This document shows positions 24,001 to 36,284 of a stretch of 64,000 bases of DNA, piece by piece. The stretch is from positions 340,102 through 404,101 of the forward strand of contig JAREIK010001479.1 in NCBI GenBank assembly GCA_029783825.1. Direction: 5' to 3'. The stretch comes from Sapria himalayana (Eukaryota; Streptophyta; Magnoliopsida; Malpighiales; Rafflesiaceae). Each line of letters starts with the position of its first letter. The stretch's first letter is position 1. The position numbers were made by a program, and so were the translations under genes. The notes beneath the pieces were generated by a model. That model saw only the letters and a program-made list of their open reading frames with translations, did not search any database and had not been told where the DNA came from.

Positions 24001-24742
24001 TTTTATTTTCTATGATGGATGTTTAATGTATTGATGTAAATGTTTAGATTTTGTGGTAGTTTGGTTATTGATTGATGTGATGTTTACGTAGAATAAAAAT
24101 TATGATTTTACTATTAATTAGTTTATGTGTACTATCATGATCGATAGTAACAAGTAAACCATGAAGTATACTCATGCATAATAGTAAGAAGGAAGCGATA
24201 TTCTTTTTGATCGTGACATGTGTGATAAACCTATATATGAAAATCTGATGTTGAGGTAAGTTTAATCATTCAAGTATGATGCTTGTGAAGGTAAAAGAAT
24301 AAAGATTTTTATTAGTTGATCTCTTATGCAAGTCTTATAAGAATTAAACTTTAATTGATGTGGGTATTTTATATAATATTTTTCTCCGGGTTTCACCTTT
24401 AGTATGTGAGTCACATATTATTGTGATAGACAATGACATGTAAGATATGATATATGCATGAGTAGATGTGACTCGTAAGGTGATTATAGTCCTACAAGTT
24501 ACTTTCCTGTCATATGACTCATGTCGATGAGATTTGAGGGAAATTATATGTTAACTATGAGAATATGACACTTGCAAAGTTAAAAGTATAAATATTTTTA
24601 CTATCATATTAGTTCACCCATATATGACACATAAGATTAAAGAATAATATTATATATGAAATAATTATTAAGAGTAGTTGATGAATTTTCTAAAATATAA
24701 GGATTTATGAATGACCATCGAGTATAGACAATTTATTATTTT
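24001..24742. other. Unassigned AT-rich sequence
   Basis: No gene or repeat boundary recognised between the dispersed repeat and the hAT nest. Confidence 0.5.
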
Positions 24743-24900
24743 GGTGGTACTAGAGGTGTCAAACGGGCCGGGCTGGGCCGGGCCGGCACGACTCTGTCGT
24801 GCCCGTGCCTTGGCCTATCGTGTCATGCCGGCACGTGGGCACATCCCACATGACCTCACACCAAATGTGGTCAATATGAGCCGATGCCCAACAGGCGAAG

Positions 24901-27900
24901 TAAAGGTGTCAACTGGGCCTGCCCGGCCCGACACGTTAAAAAAATGTGACCGGGCCCGTGCCATGCCCGGTTTAGGCACGAGCCGTGCAGGTTTCATGCT
25001 ACCACGCATGGGCGTGAACCGGCCCCTCCCGAAAAAAAGACCGCGGGTCTGGTCTGATTGGACCCGACCCGTGGTCCCGACTCCCGACCTAATCCCAACG
25101 GGAAAAAAAAATTATTCAAATAGTTTTAATTTCAGTCGTTGGATTCACCTCCAATGGCTAGGGGGCAGAATCCAACGGTCCTCGTGATTCTGCCCCCTAA
25201 ATAATTATTAAAAATTCAATAAAATATAAAATAAATATCTTTTTTATAAAAAATCAATATCTTTAATCTATAAATTATATCCCCCTCCCTATAACATTTA
25301 TGTTTTTCAAAAACATATATCCTCTCAAAACTTTCTCTTTCTCTCACATAAATAGTGCATTTCTCTCTCGGGCCTCGGGATTTTGCTTTCGGCTTGGATT
25401 TTCGTGAAACTCGACTTGAGTTTTGAACATTAGAGCTTGCTGCGGTGCATCGTGCATGTGACCGACCTCACTGCTTTTACCGGGTAATTTATTTTACGCT
25501 TTTTTTACTTTCTCTCTTTATAGTTTCTCTCTCTAGAAAAAAAATTAGGAAAAAATAAAAATCATAAAAAATGACAAATACACCTGACACATATTTAAAT
25601 TTGGAAAATGAAAATATTACACAGAGGTCTGAGGCTGCTGAAACTTTGGTTTCTCCAGTCGTCTCAACCCAAAGTTCTAAAAAATAAAAAACTAGGACTT
25701 CTGTAGTTTGGAATCATTTTAAAATCATAACACAAAAAAAATGTTAGGGTTGAGGAACAAGAAATGACACAGTGCAAATATTATATGGGACTATTAACAT
25801 ACAAGAGTTCATTTGGGACTGGGAACCTTAAGAGGCATGCCAAATTTGCACCAAAAAACATGGACCCTTAGATCCTAGGCAAACCCAACTTGGCACTATA
25901 TTTTTTGAGACTGGATCGAGTCCAGTCTCAAAGTCTACTCCCTTCGTATACTCCAGCGAGTTAGGTAGGGACGGCATGGTCAGGCTCATCACATTGATGG
26001 GTCTTCCGATCAGATTTTCGGAAGATCCAAGGGTAGTGCGCATCATGCAGACTTATTTTTAGCCTTATTATTGTAGAATTCCTAGGTCCACATCTAGGAA
26101 TGACATACTAAAGATATATAAGTTAGAAAAACAAAAAATAATTAAGGAATTTATGGCATATTGTGGAGCGGTGTCCGTGACGTCCGATATATGGACAAGT
26201 CACGATGATTCTTCTTATGCATGTCTCACTAGTCACTATGTAGATTCTAACTAGACAATCAATAAAAAAAATTTTAGGATTCACTGAGATTCTTCATCCT
26301 CATGATGGCCCGGACATTTTTGAGTGTATGATGAAAATATTTAGGGAATATAAAATTCAAAATAAAATTTTTAGTGTCACATTCGATAACGCATCTAATA
26401 ATGGAGTAGAGATCAATGTGTTTGTTAGGAATATTAGAGACGCACCATTAGGAGAGATCTTTCATGTCAGATACATGTGTCACGTGATTAACCTGATTGT
26501 TCAAGCGGGTATGAAGGTGTGTTCCCCCGCGTTGGATAATATACGCAATGTACTAAAATATATTCGTACTCCTCACAAACAACAAGAGTTTGGTAGTCTC
26601 TGTTTGTCTACGAATCTTAAGAAGAAGAAATTCCAATCGGATGTGAGACATCATTGGAATTACACTTACCTGATGTTGGAATCATGTGTTGGATACGAAC
26701 ATATGATATCCGACTACGTCAATAGTAAGAGTGACGAACTTATTATTGACGACACTGACTGGACTTCAGGAATTTCATTTATGAAATTCCTGAAGATATT
26801 TTATGACACGACGAACATGTGTTCGTCGGTTTATACGCCCACCACTTGCATTGCACTCCGGTGCATATGCAACATTAGTAGCATATTTAGGAAGTATCGA
26901 GCTGACTCGACGCTTAGCCATATGGTTGCAGAGATGGAGACCAAGTACTTGAAGTACTGGTCCACCGTTCCATCTCTTTGTTGCCTCGCTGCATGTATGG
27001 ACCCTAGGGTTAAGGTGGAAGGGGTAGAAAACACCCTAACTTTCATTTCCTCGTGCATGAACCTGGAGGAGCCACCTGAAGGGTTCATTCACAAGAAGTT
27101 GACTGACCTGTTCACATACTACGATACTAGGTATGGTGGTGGTGGTAGTGAGACTGTGATTACGAACATTGATACCTTGTTCGGAGATGACGATTTTTCC
27201 ATTTAGCTAGCGAGGGGGAAACGTAGGGGTGGACCATCACATAGGAGCAAGCTGTCTCGGTACTTAGATACCAATTACTGCTCAATCCTATCACATTCTG
27301 ATACTAAGAATCTTGATTTATTACAGTGGTGGAAATCATATGAGTCCACCTTTCCCATGCTATCTAGGATGGCACAGGATCTACTGACTCCTCCGGTGTC
27401 GAGTGTAGCATTAAAGTCTGCTTTTTTTGTTATAGTGAATGTGATTTCGGATAGGAGATCGAGATTACGTCTAGATATGGTTGAGGCCTTGGCTTGTTTG
27501 AAAGATTGGGAGGAATAAATGTTTAGCATCCTTGATCGTGCTGGAGCTGGGACTGGGATAGGCACTACAGTCGCATCCACATCCACTACAATGGCGAAGG
27601 AGTTGATTGCCGATGATGATGATCAATATGATAGTGATCTTAATGTTGCGGCTGATGATTCTCATGATATGCCGATTGACGATTTATGATGATCTGCTGT
27701 TTTTTGTTTTCGATGTTTTTTTTATTGATTATATTTGTATGCTTTGTTTATACGTTGTGTTGAAACTGATACTTGTTTTGTTCGGACCTTCGGTTTCAAA
27801 TGGATGATTGGTAATTTTTCATTTGTGTTGTTTAATTTTTTTTTTAATTTTTATTTTTACTAACATAACGTATTGATTCATTTTTTTTACGATTTAAATT

Positions 27901-28167
27901 TTATTTTAAAAATTAATAACTTTAATATATAATTAATAAATATAATAAAAGTTAAACTAATTAGAATTTGATTAAAAAAAATTTCTAAACTTTATTTTTA
28001 ACATTTTTAAAAATATTTATATTTAATTTTAATACGGTACACTTAAGAATTACAATATATAAAATTTTTTTTTAAAAAAAATATTTTCTGCCTCTAGGTC
28101 TAGAGTCTCGGGTTTGCCTCTGCCCTAGCCTATACGGCCAGGCCGGGCCGGCGTTTGACACCTCTAG
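24901..28167 (+). mobile_element. hAT element, copy 2, nested in a relative
   Basis: The termini are TAAAGGTGTCAA and TTTGACACCTCTA. The duplication AGGCGAAG precedes 24901 and GGCGAAG follows the right end; it reads as 8 bp if the terminal A is counted as shared, or 7 bp plus one lost base. The left subterminal region is GC-rich, followed by the family leader with the inverted repeat AGGGGGCAGAATC (25160-25172) and GATTCTGCCCCCT (25186-25198). The transposase reads on the plus strand (25571-27689). Insertion into the outer hAT element means this copy moved after the outer one had landed. Confidence 0.85.
25571..27689 (+). pseudogene. hAT transposase, copy 2, broken
   Basis: ATG at 25571 (MTNTPDTYLNLENENITQRS) to TGA at 27687, about 706 codons. 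The order is BED zinc finger, RNase H-like catalytic core, hATC dimerisation domain and an Asp-rich tail. Damage: a stop after SKK near 25682; the second zinc-finger Cys is Tyr (QCKYY); one base is missing near 25848, shifting the frame; stops at about 26061 and 26253; Gln to stop at 27204-27206; stop at 27516-27518. The second catalytic Asp is kept (TFDNASNN, about 26385), but the conserved Glu of the C-terminal block is Lys (VALKS, codon 27414-27416). The 26328-27206 stretch remains open and covers most of the catalytic core. Non-functional. Confidence 0.88.
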
Positions 28168-28400
28168 GCGAAGCTCGCCGAGCCCCAAAAGGGCGAAGAT
28201 GCATGATGCGCGGTGGCACGCCATCGAAACTCTAATTTGTTTTTAAATTTAGGGTTTTATCTGACCTGAACTAGGTTGAACCCAATGGTTTTCGGGCCAC
28301 AAGTCCATGCCATGCCGGCCTAGCACGGTAGCCCTGTTGGGCGGCCTAAAATCAGGCCGGGTCGTGTCGAGCCGGCCCGTCTGACACCTTTAGGTGGTAT

Positions 28401-30085
28401 AATACCAATGGAATAGCTATGATGAAACTATCATTAGGTAGGGCCAAATGGTTAATAACCATTGGTATGCCAATAGGGCATTTTCATAATAGTCCAACAT
28501 TTATTCTATAATTAAGCACAATAATATATAAACTATTTAAATAAGTTATTAAGCATAATGAAATTGATCAATTCTAGAATTTAAGATTTTTATCAAAAAT
28601 TCAAACTTATCCTTTCAACTAGAGCACTAGTTGTCTCATTGTTAGTTGATCAATCTATACAATCTATCTATACAATCTCTAAGTAATAAATATCTTGATA
28701 AAAATTTATTTTACTACTTGTATGACTCATATACTTATAAGACTGGTTAGAAAAGATATTATTGCCTAATTAGGTTATGGTATATTGCCTAATCCTAAAA
28801 ATTGGGCAATCTAATAAAGTCACAATAAGTGTTTGGTGTCATTGACAAAAATTATTTAATTTGATTAATTAACTTTTGTTGATATAACTATCTTCAAAAA
28901 AAGAATAATTCTATTTTTAGTAATTTTGATAATATTATATTCTTTTTGTATATATATATATATTGTTTGTCTTATATTACTTATTTGTATCTTTTCATTT
29001 AGTTTTTATTTTTATTTTTTATCTACAAATCAACATGAAGAAACTCCGTGACTAAGCTAACTCATCGGGATCCAAAAAGTAAGAAAATCATAAGAGGAGA
29101 ACTTTAAGAGTAGAAGACGAGCATGAATATCCCAATCTATCAATCAAATGAAGCATATTTTCTACCAAGTAATGATTTCTATCTCATCCAAACATAGCAA
29201 GCTATGAAGATTTGAGATTTGGGAGCCATGAAAAATTATATTTGATAATCCTTATCCAACATTTGAATCTTCATTTGAAGATATAATCACTAAGTTACTT
29301 ATTAAAACAATAAGAGTGAATGAAGTTAAAGAAGAGTGGGTGAGACAACTAAAAATAAGACTCGAAGATACTAATTTGGTTATACTTAAAGAACGTACTA
29401 CATCAAAACTTTTGATAACTGAAATGAATTTGGTTAGTGATGAGGAGGTCAAGGGGGTCGAAAGAGCTATGACACAACATAATGTCATGACCAAAATAAA
29501 AAAAGAGAAGATTTAGGTATTCAATACTAATATTCTTAGTGAAAACTACCATTAAGATGATCTTCTACATAGCATTATTGGTTGATGTAGGAAATATAAG
29601 AAGAGAGAGTAAAAAATTACATACAAAAATTAGCATGGACTATAAAATTATAGATGAAGCAAATGCTTTATCCAAGGTATTTATATGGATGTTAAATGTA
29701 ATGTTATTTGAAAGGAAACACAAGATTTGTTTTTGTTTAGTATGATGAAATAAGTATACTCACTTTCATATATCATTTTGCACCCACAAATTTAGTCACG
29801 AGACTCAAGCACTACTACAAAATATTAGCATTTCCACAAAAAAGTAGTTATACTATTAGATATACCATGACACTCAAACCTAACCATATAAAGTACTTAT
29901 ATAGAATAGATGGAAAGTACAAATTTTTATAGAGGGGCAATAATTGCTCATGAATAAGCAATTATGTATAATGTATTTGTACTAGTTATTTTGGTTGGTA
30001 TGCCAATTTTGGTGATTATGTATAATGAAAGTACAAAATATTACCTTAGATTGAGAGTTTGATTGGTATGCCAATTACTTGATAG
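28401..30085. other. Unassigned AT-rich sequence with short open stretches
   Basis: Short open stretches on the plus strand at 29316-29516 (rich in Lys, Glu and Val) and 29539-29745 give no recognisable domain. A CACTACTACAAAA string at about 29810 resembles a CACTA terminus, but no partner end was found. Confidence 0.4.
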
Positions 30086-30089
30086 TACT

Positions 30090-31330
30090 AGTTATTTTGG
30101 TAATTATGTATAATGTATTTGTATAAAAAAGGGCTTTAGAATAGAATAATTTTACTAAATTATAGTTTTGATAGTTTATGAAGAATAATAATAAAATTAG
30201 ATAATTTTCATGTAAAATATGAGATGGTGGATTTGTTGAGAAAGAATAGAGCAAAAAGTCATGTAAAGTTATAGTATTCATTATGTTATGACTTTGTTAT
30301 ATCTTGTTGAACTTATAAGGTAATTTTTGTATTCATTCTTGACCAAAACTCTACACAAATAATCATGACAATCTTTATATACCTTGACTCTTCCATCTCA
30401 TTAACACAATCATTTTACTATATATACACATTTTTTTGTTGCAAAACTTTATTGGAATCACAACTATACTTGTTCATAATTACACCATAGCAACCAAGTA
30501 CCTCACATATAGTAAAAGTCATAGTATTTTCTAACACCATGAATATCTCATTACATAGCCACCAAGACTAAGGTAAAATCCATAACTTTTCTCTAATTAT
30601 ATGACTTTTAGCTATAGAGAATTCAAAAGAATATTTATCTGAGTCATTATCATTTTTAGGGCCATGACTTTTTACTATGGAAAAATAACCAAAGTCATGA
30701 CAAATTATGAGTTTCATGACTTTGGTAGATTACATAAATAAAATGCATAAATCATAGTCATTCATAATGTCATGACATAGTATTATAGAGATAAAATGTA
30801 TTATCATGGTCGTTCCCAAAATCACTGAAATTTGATGCAAGAGAGAGACTAAAGGCATGATTTATTTCTAGTGCTATGACTTTATTTTATAGAGATAAAA
30901 TATGTAGTCATGAATATTCTTAGTTTCGTGTCATTCCTAAAATCATGACTTTGTGTTATAGAGACAAAAAAACAAAGCTATGATATTCTTAAAAATCATG
31001 ACTTTCTACTTAGAATTCACACCCATCATTTTGAGTATTAAAAAAAATAATTCCGAAAAAAATTTTGTGGCCATATAAAAAGTGACAAGAATCTAGTGTT
31101 TGGAAGCATAATTCCACCCACTCTCAAGAGAGATTCATGAGTAAAAATGTGATGCAAAGAATAAGCATAAATCCAAGGGGGGAAAAATTTTTTGACTCCC
31201 GCCTAGGGAAAAATCCAAGTTGCACAAACAAGAAGTTTGAATTTAGGGGTTGATTTATAGACACTCTTGAGTGCTATCATTGGGGACATAAAATTCTACA
31301 AAATATAGCTCAAATTATTTTATATGAATT
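30090..31330 (+). repeat. Dispersed repeat copy 2, ending at the pyrimidine tract
   Basis: Parallel to 22745-24000 in the same orientation, with the same order of blocks and the same CATGACTTT/TTATAGAGATAAAA subrepeats every 50-60 bp. Near the right end it shares GTGATGCAAAGAATAAGCAT and AACAAGAAGT with copy 1. It then runs into the polypyrimidine tract, whereas copy 1 continues into ordinary AT-rich DNA. Confidence 0.65.
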
Positions 31331-31334
31331 CCTC

Positions 31335-34300
31335 CCAAATGTCAAACTTCATCATCATCATTTTCATCATCATTCATCATCATCATCATCTTCTTCTTTG
31401 CTTCTTATTAATCTTCTTATTCTTTTTCTACTTCATCTTCAAATTATTGTTCTTCTTCTTTTTGTCATTATTCTTGTTCTTATATTTTTTTTCCTTTTTT
31501 TTATTCTTTTTATTTTTCATCATATTCATATTTTTTTTATTCATCTTTTTTTTTTCATCTTCAAATTCTTTTTCTCATCTTCTCATTTTCTCTTTGTTCT
31601 ACATCTTATTTTTCTTTTTTTTTCTTACTTCTTTATTTTTTCGTCAACTTTTTATTTTTCTTTTAATTTTTTTACTTCTACTTCAACTCATTATTTTCTT
31701 ATTCTTCTTATTATTTTTATCATTCTTTTTTTTTATTATTATACTTCTTTTTTATTGATTTTCTTCTTCAAATTTTTAATATTCTACTTTGTCTCTTTTC
31801 TTCAACTATTTAAGCTACATCTTCTATATATTCTTCACATTCTTCTCTTTCTTTTTTATTGTTCACAATCTTTTTTCTTATTCTTGGTATTCTTATTATT
31901 CTTCATATTTTTCTTATTCTTATTGTTTTTCTTCTTCTTCTTGTTATTATTATTTTTTTATTCTTATTGGTCATTTTTTTTCTTGTTCATATTCTTCTTA
32001 ACTTTATTTTGACGCTTCTTTATCTTTTACATCTTCTTATTATACATATTTTTCTTCTTTTTCTTTTTGTTCTTTCTTGTTATTTTTTTTTATTTTTTTC
32101 TTTTTATACTTGTTTTGTATTGTCTTTTTTAGTTTTTTTCTTGTTTTTATTCTTCTAATACTACCACTGCTAATTTTTTTTCTTCTACATTTTGTTATTG
32201 TTCATCAGGTTCTTATTATTATTTTTTATTGTTATTCTTATTTATTCTATTATTCTTTTTTTTTCTTTTTCATTGGTTTCATTTTTTTCATTTATTTTTT
32301 TTTTTTACTTTTATTTCTATTTTTCTTTGATTTCGTTTATTTCTTTAATTTCTTTTTTTTTTAATTTCTTTTTATTCTTTTAATTCTATTTATTTTTTTT
32401 ATTCTTTTTATTTTCTTATTTCTCTTATTTCTCTTCTTTCTCATATTTCTATTCTTTATCTATTTCTTATTTCTCTTCTTCTCTTCTTTCTCTTTCTTTT
32501 ATTCTTTCTTTTTTTCTCTTCTTTCTCTTCTTCTTTCTTTCTCTTATTTTATATTCTTTCTCTTCTTTCTATTCTTTCTCTTCTTTCTCTTTTTTTCTCT
32601 TCTCTCTCTTTCTTTTTTTCTCCTCTCTCTTTCTTTCTCATTTTGTTTTCTTTTTTCTTTTCTTCATTTTTTTCTTTCTTCTTTCTTCTCTTTATTATAT
32701 TCTTCCCTGTCTCTCTTTCTTATCTTTCTTCTCTTCTGTTTGCCTTTCTTCTCTTCTTCTATCTTCCTTCTCTCCTTCTCTTCATTCTCTTCCATTCTCT
32801 TCCTTCTCTTACTTCTCTTCCCTTCTCTCCTTCTCTTCCTTCTCTATCCTCTCTTCCTTCTCATGTTATTCTCTTTTCTCTTCTTCTTTTTTTTCTTCTT
32901 TTTTTTCTTCTTTTTCTTCTGTGTTTCTTCTTTTTTCTTTTTTTTCTTTTTTTTTTTTTTTTTTTTTTTTTTCTTTTTTTTTTTTTCTTTTTTTTTCTTT
33001 TTTTCTCTTCTTTTTATATTCTCTATTCTTATTCTTATATTCTTTTATCTTATTCTTCTTATTATCTATTCTCTCTCATTTCTCTTCTTCTTCTCTCTTT
33101 CTTTCCTTCCCTTCCTTTCTTTCTCCCTTTTCCTTTCCTTCTCTTCTACTTCTCCTTTATTCTCCTTCTTCTCCTTTCTCCTCTCTTCTCCTTACTCCTT
33201 CTTACTCCTTCTTCTCATTCTTCTCCTTCTTCCTTTTCATCTTCTTCTCATTCTTTATCTTCTCTCCTTCTTCTCCTTCTTCTCCTTATTCTCCTTCTCC
33301 TTCTTCTCCTTCTCCTTCTTCTCCTTCTCCTTCTCCACCTTCTCCTTCTCCACCTTCTCCTTCTCCTCCTTCTCCTTCTTATTCTCATTCTCCTTCTTCT
33401 TCTTCTTCTCCTTCTCCTTCTCCTTCTTCTCCTTCTTCTTCTTCTTCTTCTTCTCCTTCTCTTTCTCCTTCTTCTCTTTCTTCTTCTCCTTCTTTTTCTC
33501 TTTCTCTTTCTTCTTCTTCTCCTTCTCCTTCTCTTTATCCTTCTTCTCCTTCTTCTTCTCTTTCTCTTTCTTCTTCTTCTCCTTCTTCTCTCTTTCTTCT
33601 TCTTCTCCTTCTTCTCTCTTTCTTCTTCTTCTCCTTCTTCTCTCTTTCTTCTTCTTCTTCTCCTTCCTCTCATTCTCTTTCTTCTCTTTCTTCTTCTTCT
33701 CCTTCCTCTCCTTCTCTTTCATCTCTTTCTTCTCATTCTCCTTCTTATTCTTCTCATTCTTCTCCTTCTCCTTCTTCTTCTTCTCCTTCTTCTCATTCTT
33801 CTTCTCCTTCTTCTCCCTCTCCTTCTTATTATTCTCCTTCTTTTCCTTCTCCTTCTTATTCTTCTTCTTCTTCTTCTTCTTCTTCTTCTCTTTCTTCTCT
33901 GTCTTAATCATCATCATCATCTTCTTCTTCTTCCTCTCTTTCCTCCTCCTCTTCTTCCTCTCTTTCCTCTTCTTCTTCTTCTTCTTCCTCCTCCTTTTTC
34001 TTCTTCTTCTTTTAATATTTCTTCTTCTTATTCTTCTTCTTCTTATAGTTCTTCCTTCTACTTCTTCTCCTTCCTTCTTATTGTTCTTCCTTCTATTCTT
34101 CTTCCTTCTTCTTCCTCCTCCTACTTTTTCTCATTCTACTTCATCGTCATCATCTTCTTCTTCTTTTTCATCACCTCCTCCTCCTCCTCCCCCTGCTACT
34201 TATTCTTCTTCTTCTTCTTTTCTTCTTCTTCTCATTCTTCTCCTCCTCCTCCTCCTCCTCCTCCCCCTTTGCCTTTTCCTCCTCCTCTTTTGTCTCCTCC

Positions 34301-34462
34301 TCCTCCTCCTTTATCTTCTTATTCTTCTTCTTCTCCTTCTCCTTCTTCTTCTTTTTTCTTCTTCTCCTCTTCCCTCACCTTTTTTTTCTTCTCCTCTTTT
34401 CTCTCCTCCTTTTCCTCCTCCTCCTCCTCCTCCTTCTAATTTTTTTTCTCCTCCTCCTCCTC

Positions 34463-34505
<43 letters not shown>

Positions 34506-35545
34506 TTCTTCTTCTCCTTCTTCTTCTTCTTCTCCTCCTCCTCCTCCTCCCCCTTCTTCTTCTTCTCCTACTACTACTACTACTACTACTACTTCTTCTT
34601 CTTCTTCTTCTTCTCCGTCTTCTTCTTCTCCTTCTTTTTCTTCTTCTTCTACTTCTCCTACTTCTTTTCCTTCTCCTTCTCCTCCTCCTCCTCCTCCTCA
34701 TCCTCCCCCTCTTTCTCCTCTTCCTCCTCCTCCTTCATCTTCTTTTTCTTCTTCTTATTATTCTTCTCATCCTCCTCATTCTTCTTTTTTTTTTCTTATT
34801 ATTATTATTATTATTCTTCTCCTCCTCCTCCTCCTCCACCACCTCCTCCTCCTTCTCCTCCCTCTCCTTCTTCTTCTCCTCTTCCTCCTCCTCCTCCTCC
34901 TCCTTCTCATTCTTCTTCTTCTTCTCCTTTTTTCTCATTCTCCTTCTCCTCCTCCTCCTCCTCCTCATCTTCCTCCTCCTTTTCCTCCTCCTACTTCTCC
35001 TCCTCCTCCTCATCTTCCTCCTCTTTTTCCTCCTCCTACTTCTCCTCCTCCTCCTCCTACTTTTTCTTCTTCTCTCCTCCTCCACCTCCTTGTTACTATT
35101 ATTATTATTATTATTATTATTATTCTTATTCTTATTATTATTCTTCTTCTTTCTTTCTTCTTCTTCTTCTTCCCCATACTTTTCTTCTTCTTCTTACTAT
35201 TATTCTTATTCTTATTCTTCTGCTACTACTACTACTAATTCTTCTTCTACTATTACTTTTCCTTCTTTTACTTATTTTTGTTCTTCTTCTTATTCGTATT
35301 CTTATTTTTTTTTGTTTTTCTTTTTCTTATTCTCCTTCTCCTTATATTTCTTCTTCTATTTCTTTATTTTTTTCTTCCTTTTCTTTTTCTTTTCTTTTTT
35401 TCTTCCTCTTCATTTTTTTCTTCTTCATCTAGTTCTTCTTTGTCTTTTTTTTCTTCATCTTTTTTTTCATCTTTTTTGTCTCATTTTTCTTTTTTTATTC
35501 TTCTCTTTCTCCTCCTTCTTATTCTCATTTTCTTTTTAAGGTTTA
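31335..35545 (+). repeat. Giant polypyrimidine tract 1 (TTC/TCC/TTA triplets)
   Basis: About 4.2 kb in which the plus strand is almost entirely C and T. It begins with CAT-CAT-CAT triplets at 31350-31395, passes through T-rich (31.4-32.6 kb), CTTTCT-type (32.6-33.0 kb) and CTTCTC-type segments, and becomes TCC-rich from 33.9 to 35.1 kb. Pure (TTA)n lies at 34466-34504 and 35100-35122, and (CTA)n at 34568-34592. All three reading frames stay open for long stretches because the tract has few stop triplets. These give Phe/Leu/Ser-only conceptual proteins, not genes. The mirror-repeat nature makes triplex (H-DNA) formation plausible. Confidence 0.95.
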
Positions 35546-35736
35546 TTTTATTAATACTATCTCTTTCTTTTTGCAATGGAATATCATTGTTACAAACTAC
35601 TTTTTACTACCCATTACCCTTTACAATGCCCACCTATTATTTAGATATAAAGAAAGTACCACAATAAAATTCATTCTTCTTTAAACTTTGGAATCCATGC
35701 TTCCTATCAAACTTTTGATCCTTCCCTTAGATTGAA
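35546..35736. other. Spacer between pyrimidine tract 1 and hAT element B
   Basis: Holds the phrase GCAATGGAATATCATTGTTA (35574-35593), partly self-complementary and similar to AGCAATGGA...CCATTGCAAAA at the end of tract 2. Confidence 0.5.
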
Positions 35737-35744
35737 AATTGGTA

Positions 35745-36276
35745 TAAAGGTGTCAAATGGGACCTGCCGGGTTAGCCAGGCTCATTTTTAGCCGGTCCGA
35801 CCATTCTTTCGCGCAGGGCAAAGCACTGCACGTTTACTATATCGAGTCGTGCCTGGCCCGGCACGGTTCTGTGAATGCCAGCCTTGCACTGGCCCGCGGC
35901 ACAAATCCAATGGGTTCGGCCTTCTCGGGCCGAACCTCTAATTAAAAAAAATTTGGATTTCAGCATGTGTCGTCGCCCCGCCGCGCAATTGAACCCCTAA
36001 TTTAAAAAAAAATAAGGGCTGACGCACCGCCGAAACCCTAATTTAAAAAAAATTAGGGTTTCTCAGCTCGTGCCGAGGTACCATGCAAATGAGCCATGCT
36101 ACCGTGCTAGGCCAGGCATGGCACACGGCCTGGTTGGCCTCGGCACGGCACGGTTGGGTCGTGGACAGGCGTGGCATGGGCACGGGCACAAAAAATTCCA
36201 TTGCCTTGCCGGCCCAAGCACGGCAGAATCGTGCCGTGACTCATGCTGGACCGGGCCAACCTGGTTCACACCTCTA
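35745..36276. mobile_element. Non-autonomous hAT element B (532 bp)
   Basis: The termini are TAAAGGTGTCAAA and TTCACACCTCTA. The flanking 8-mers AATTGGTA (35737-35744) and ATTTGGTA (36277-36284) differ at one base. The ends are GC-rich with GGCACGG motifs. The centre holds a perfect 13-bp inverted repeat, GAAACCCTAATTT (36032-36044) and AAATTAGGGTTTC (36050-36062). No coding capacity. It is close in length and plan to element C. Confidence 0.88.
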
Positions 36277-36284
36277 ATTTGGTA

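Larger units (their letters stand above)
24751..28392. mobile_element. Outer non-autonomous hAT element, split by copy 2
   Basis: The left end TAGAGGTGTCAAACGGGCC at 24751 pairs with the right end CTGACACCTTTA at 28392. The flanking 8-bp sequences GGTGGTAC (24743-24750) and GGTGGTAT (28393-28400) differ at one base and mark the original insertion. The element's own sequence is 24751-24900 plus 28168-28392, about 375 bp, GC-rich with GGCACG motifs and an AAACTCTAATTTG...TTTAGGGTTTT core like the other short members. The rest is the inserted copy 2. No coding sequence of its own. Confidence 0.85.

Noticed and set aside
29316..29745. Two short plus-strand open frames that might be a small gene
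   Set aside because: No recognisable domain, no splice or start context beyond chance, and AT-rich surroundings typical of decayed repeats.
29808..29830. CACTACTACAAAA as a CACTA terminus
   Set aside because: No matching inverted partner or target duplication was found. Kept only as a note.
33248..35085. Minus-strand Arg/Lys/Glu-only open frames, resembling RS or nucleolar proteins
   Set aside because: They are the complement of the TTC/TCC tract and change frame freely. Microsatellite translation, not a gene.
32643..35238. Very long open frames (up to 832 codons) of almost only Phe, Leu, Ser and Pro
   Set aside because: They arise because a pyrimidine-only strand contains very few stop triplets. 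Several frames are open at once over the same bases and none shows a domain or varied composition.
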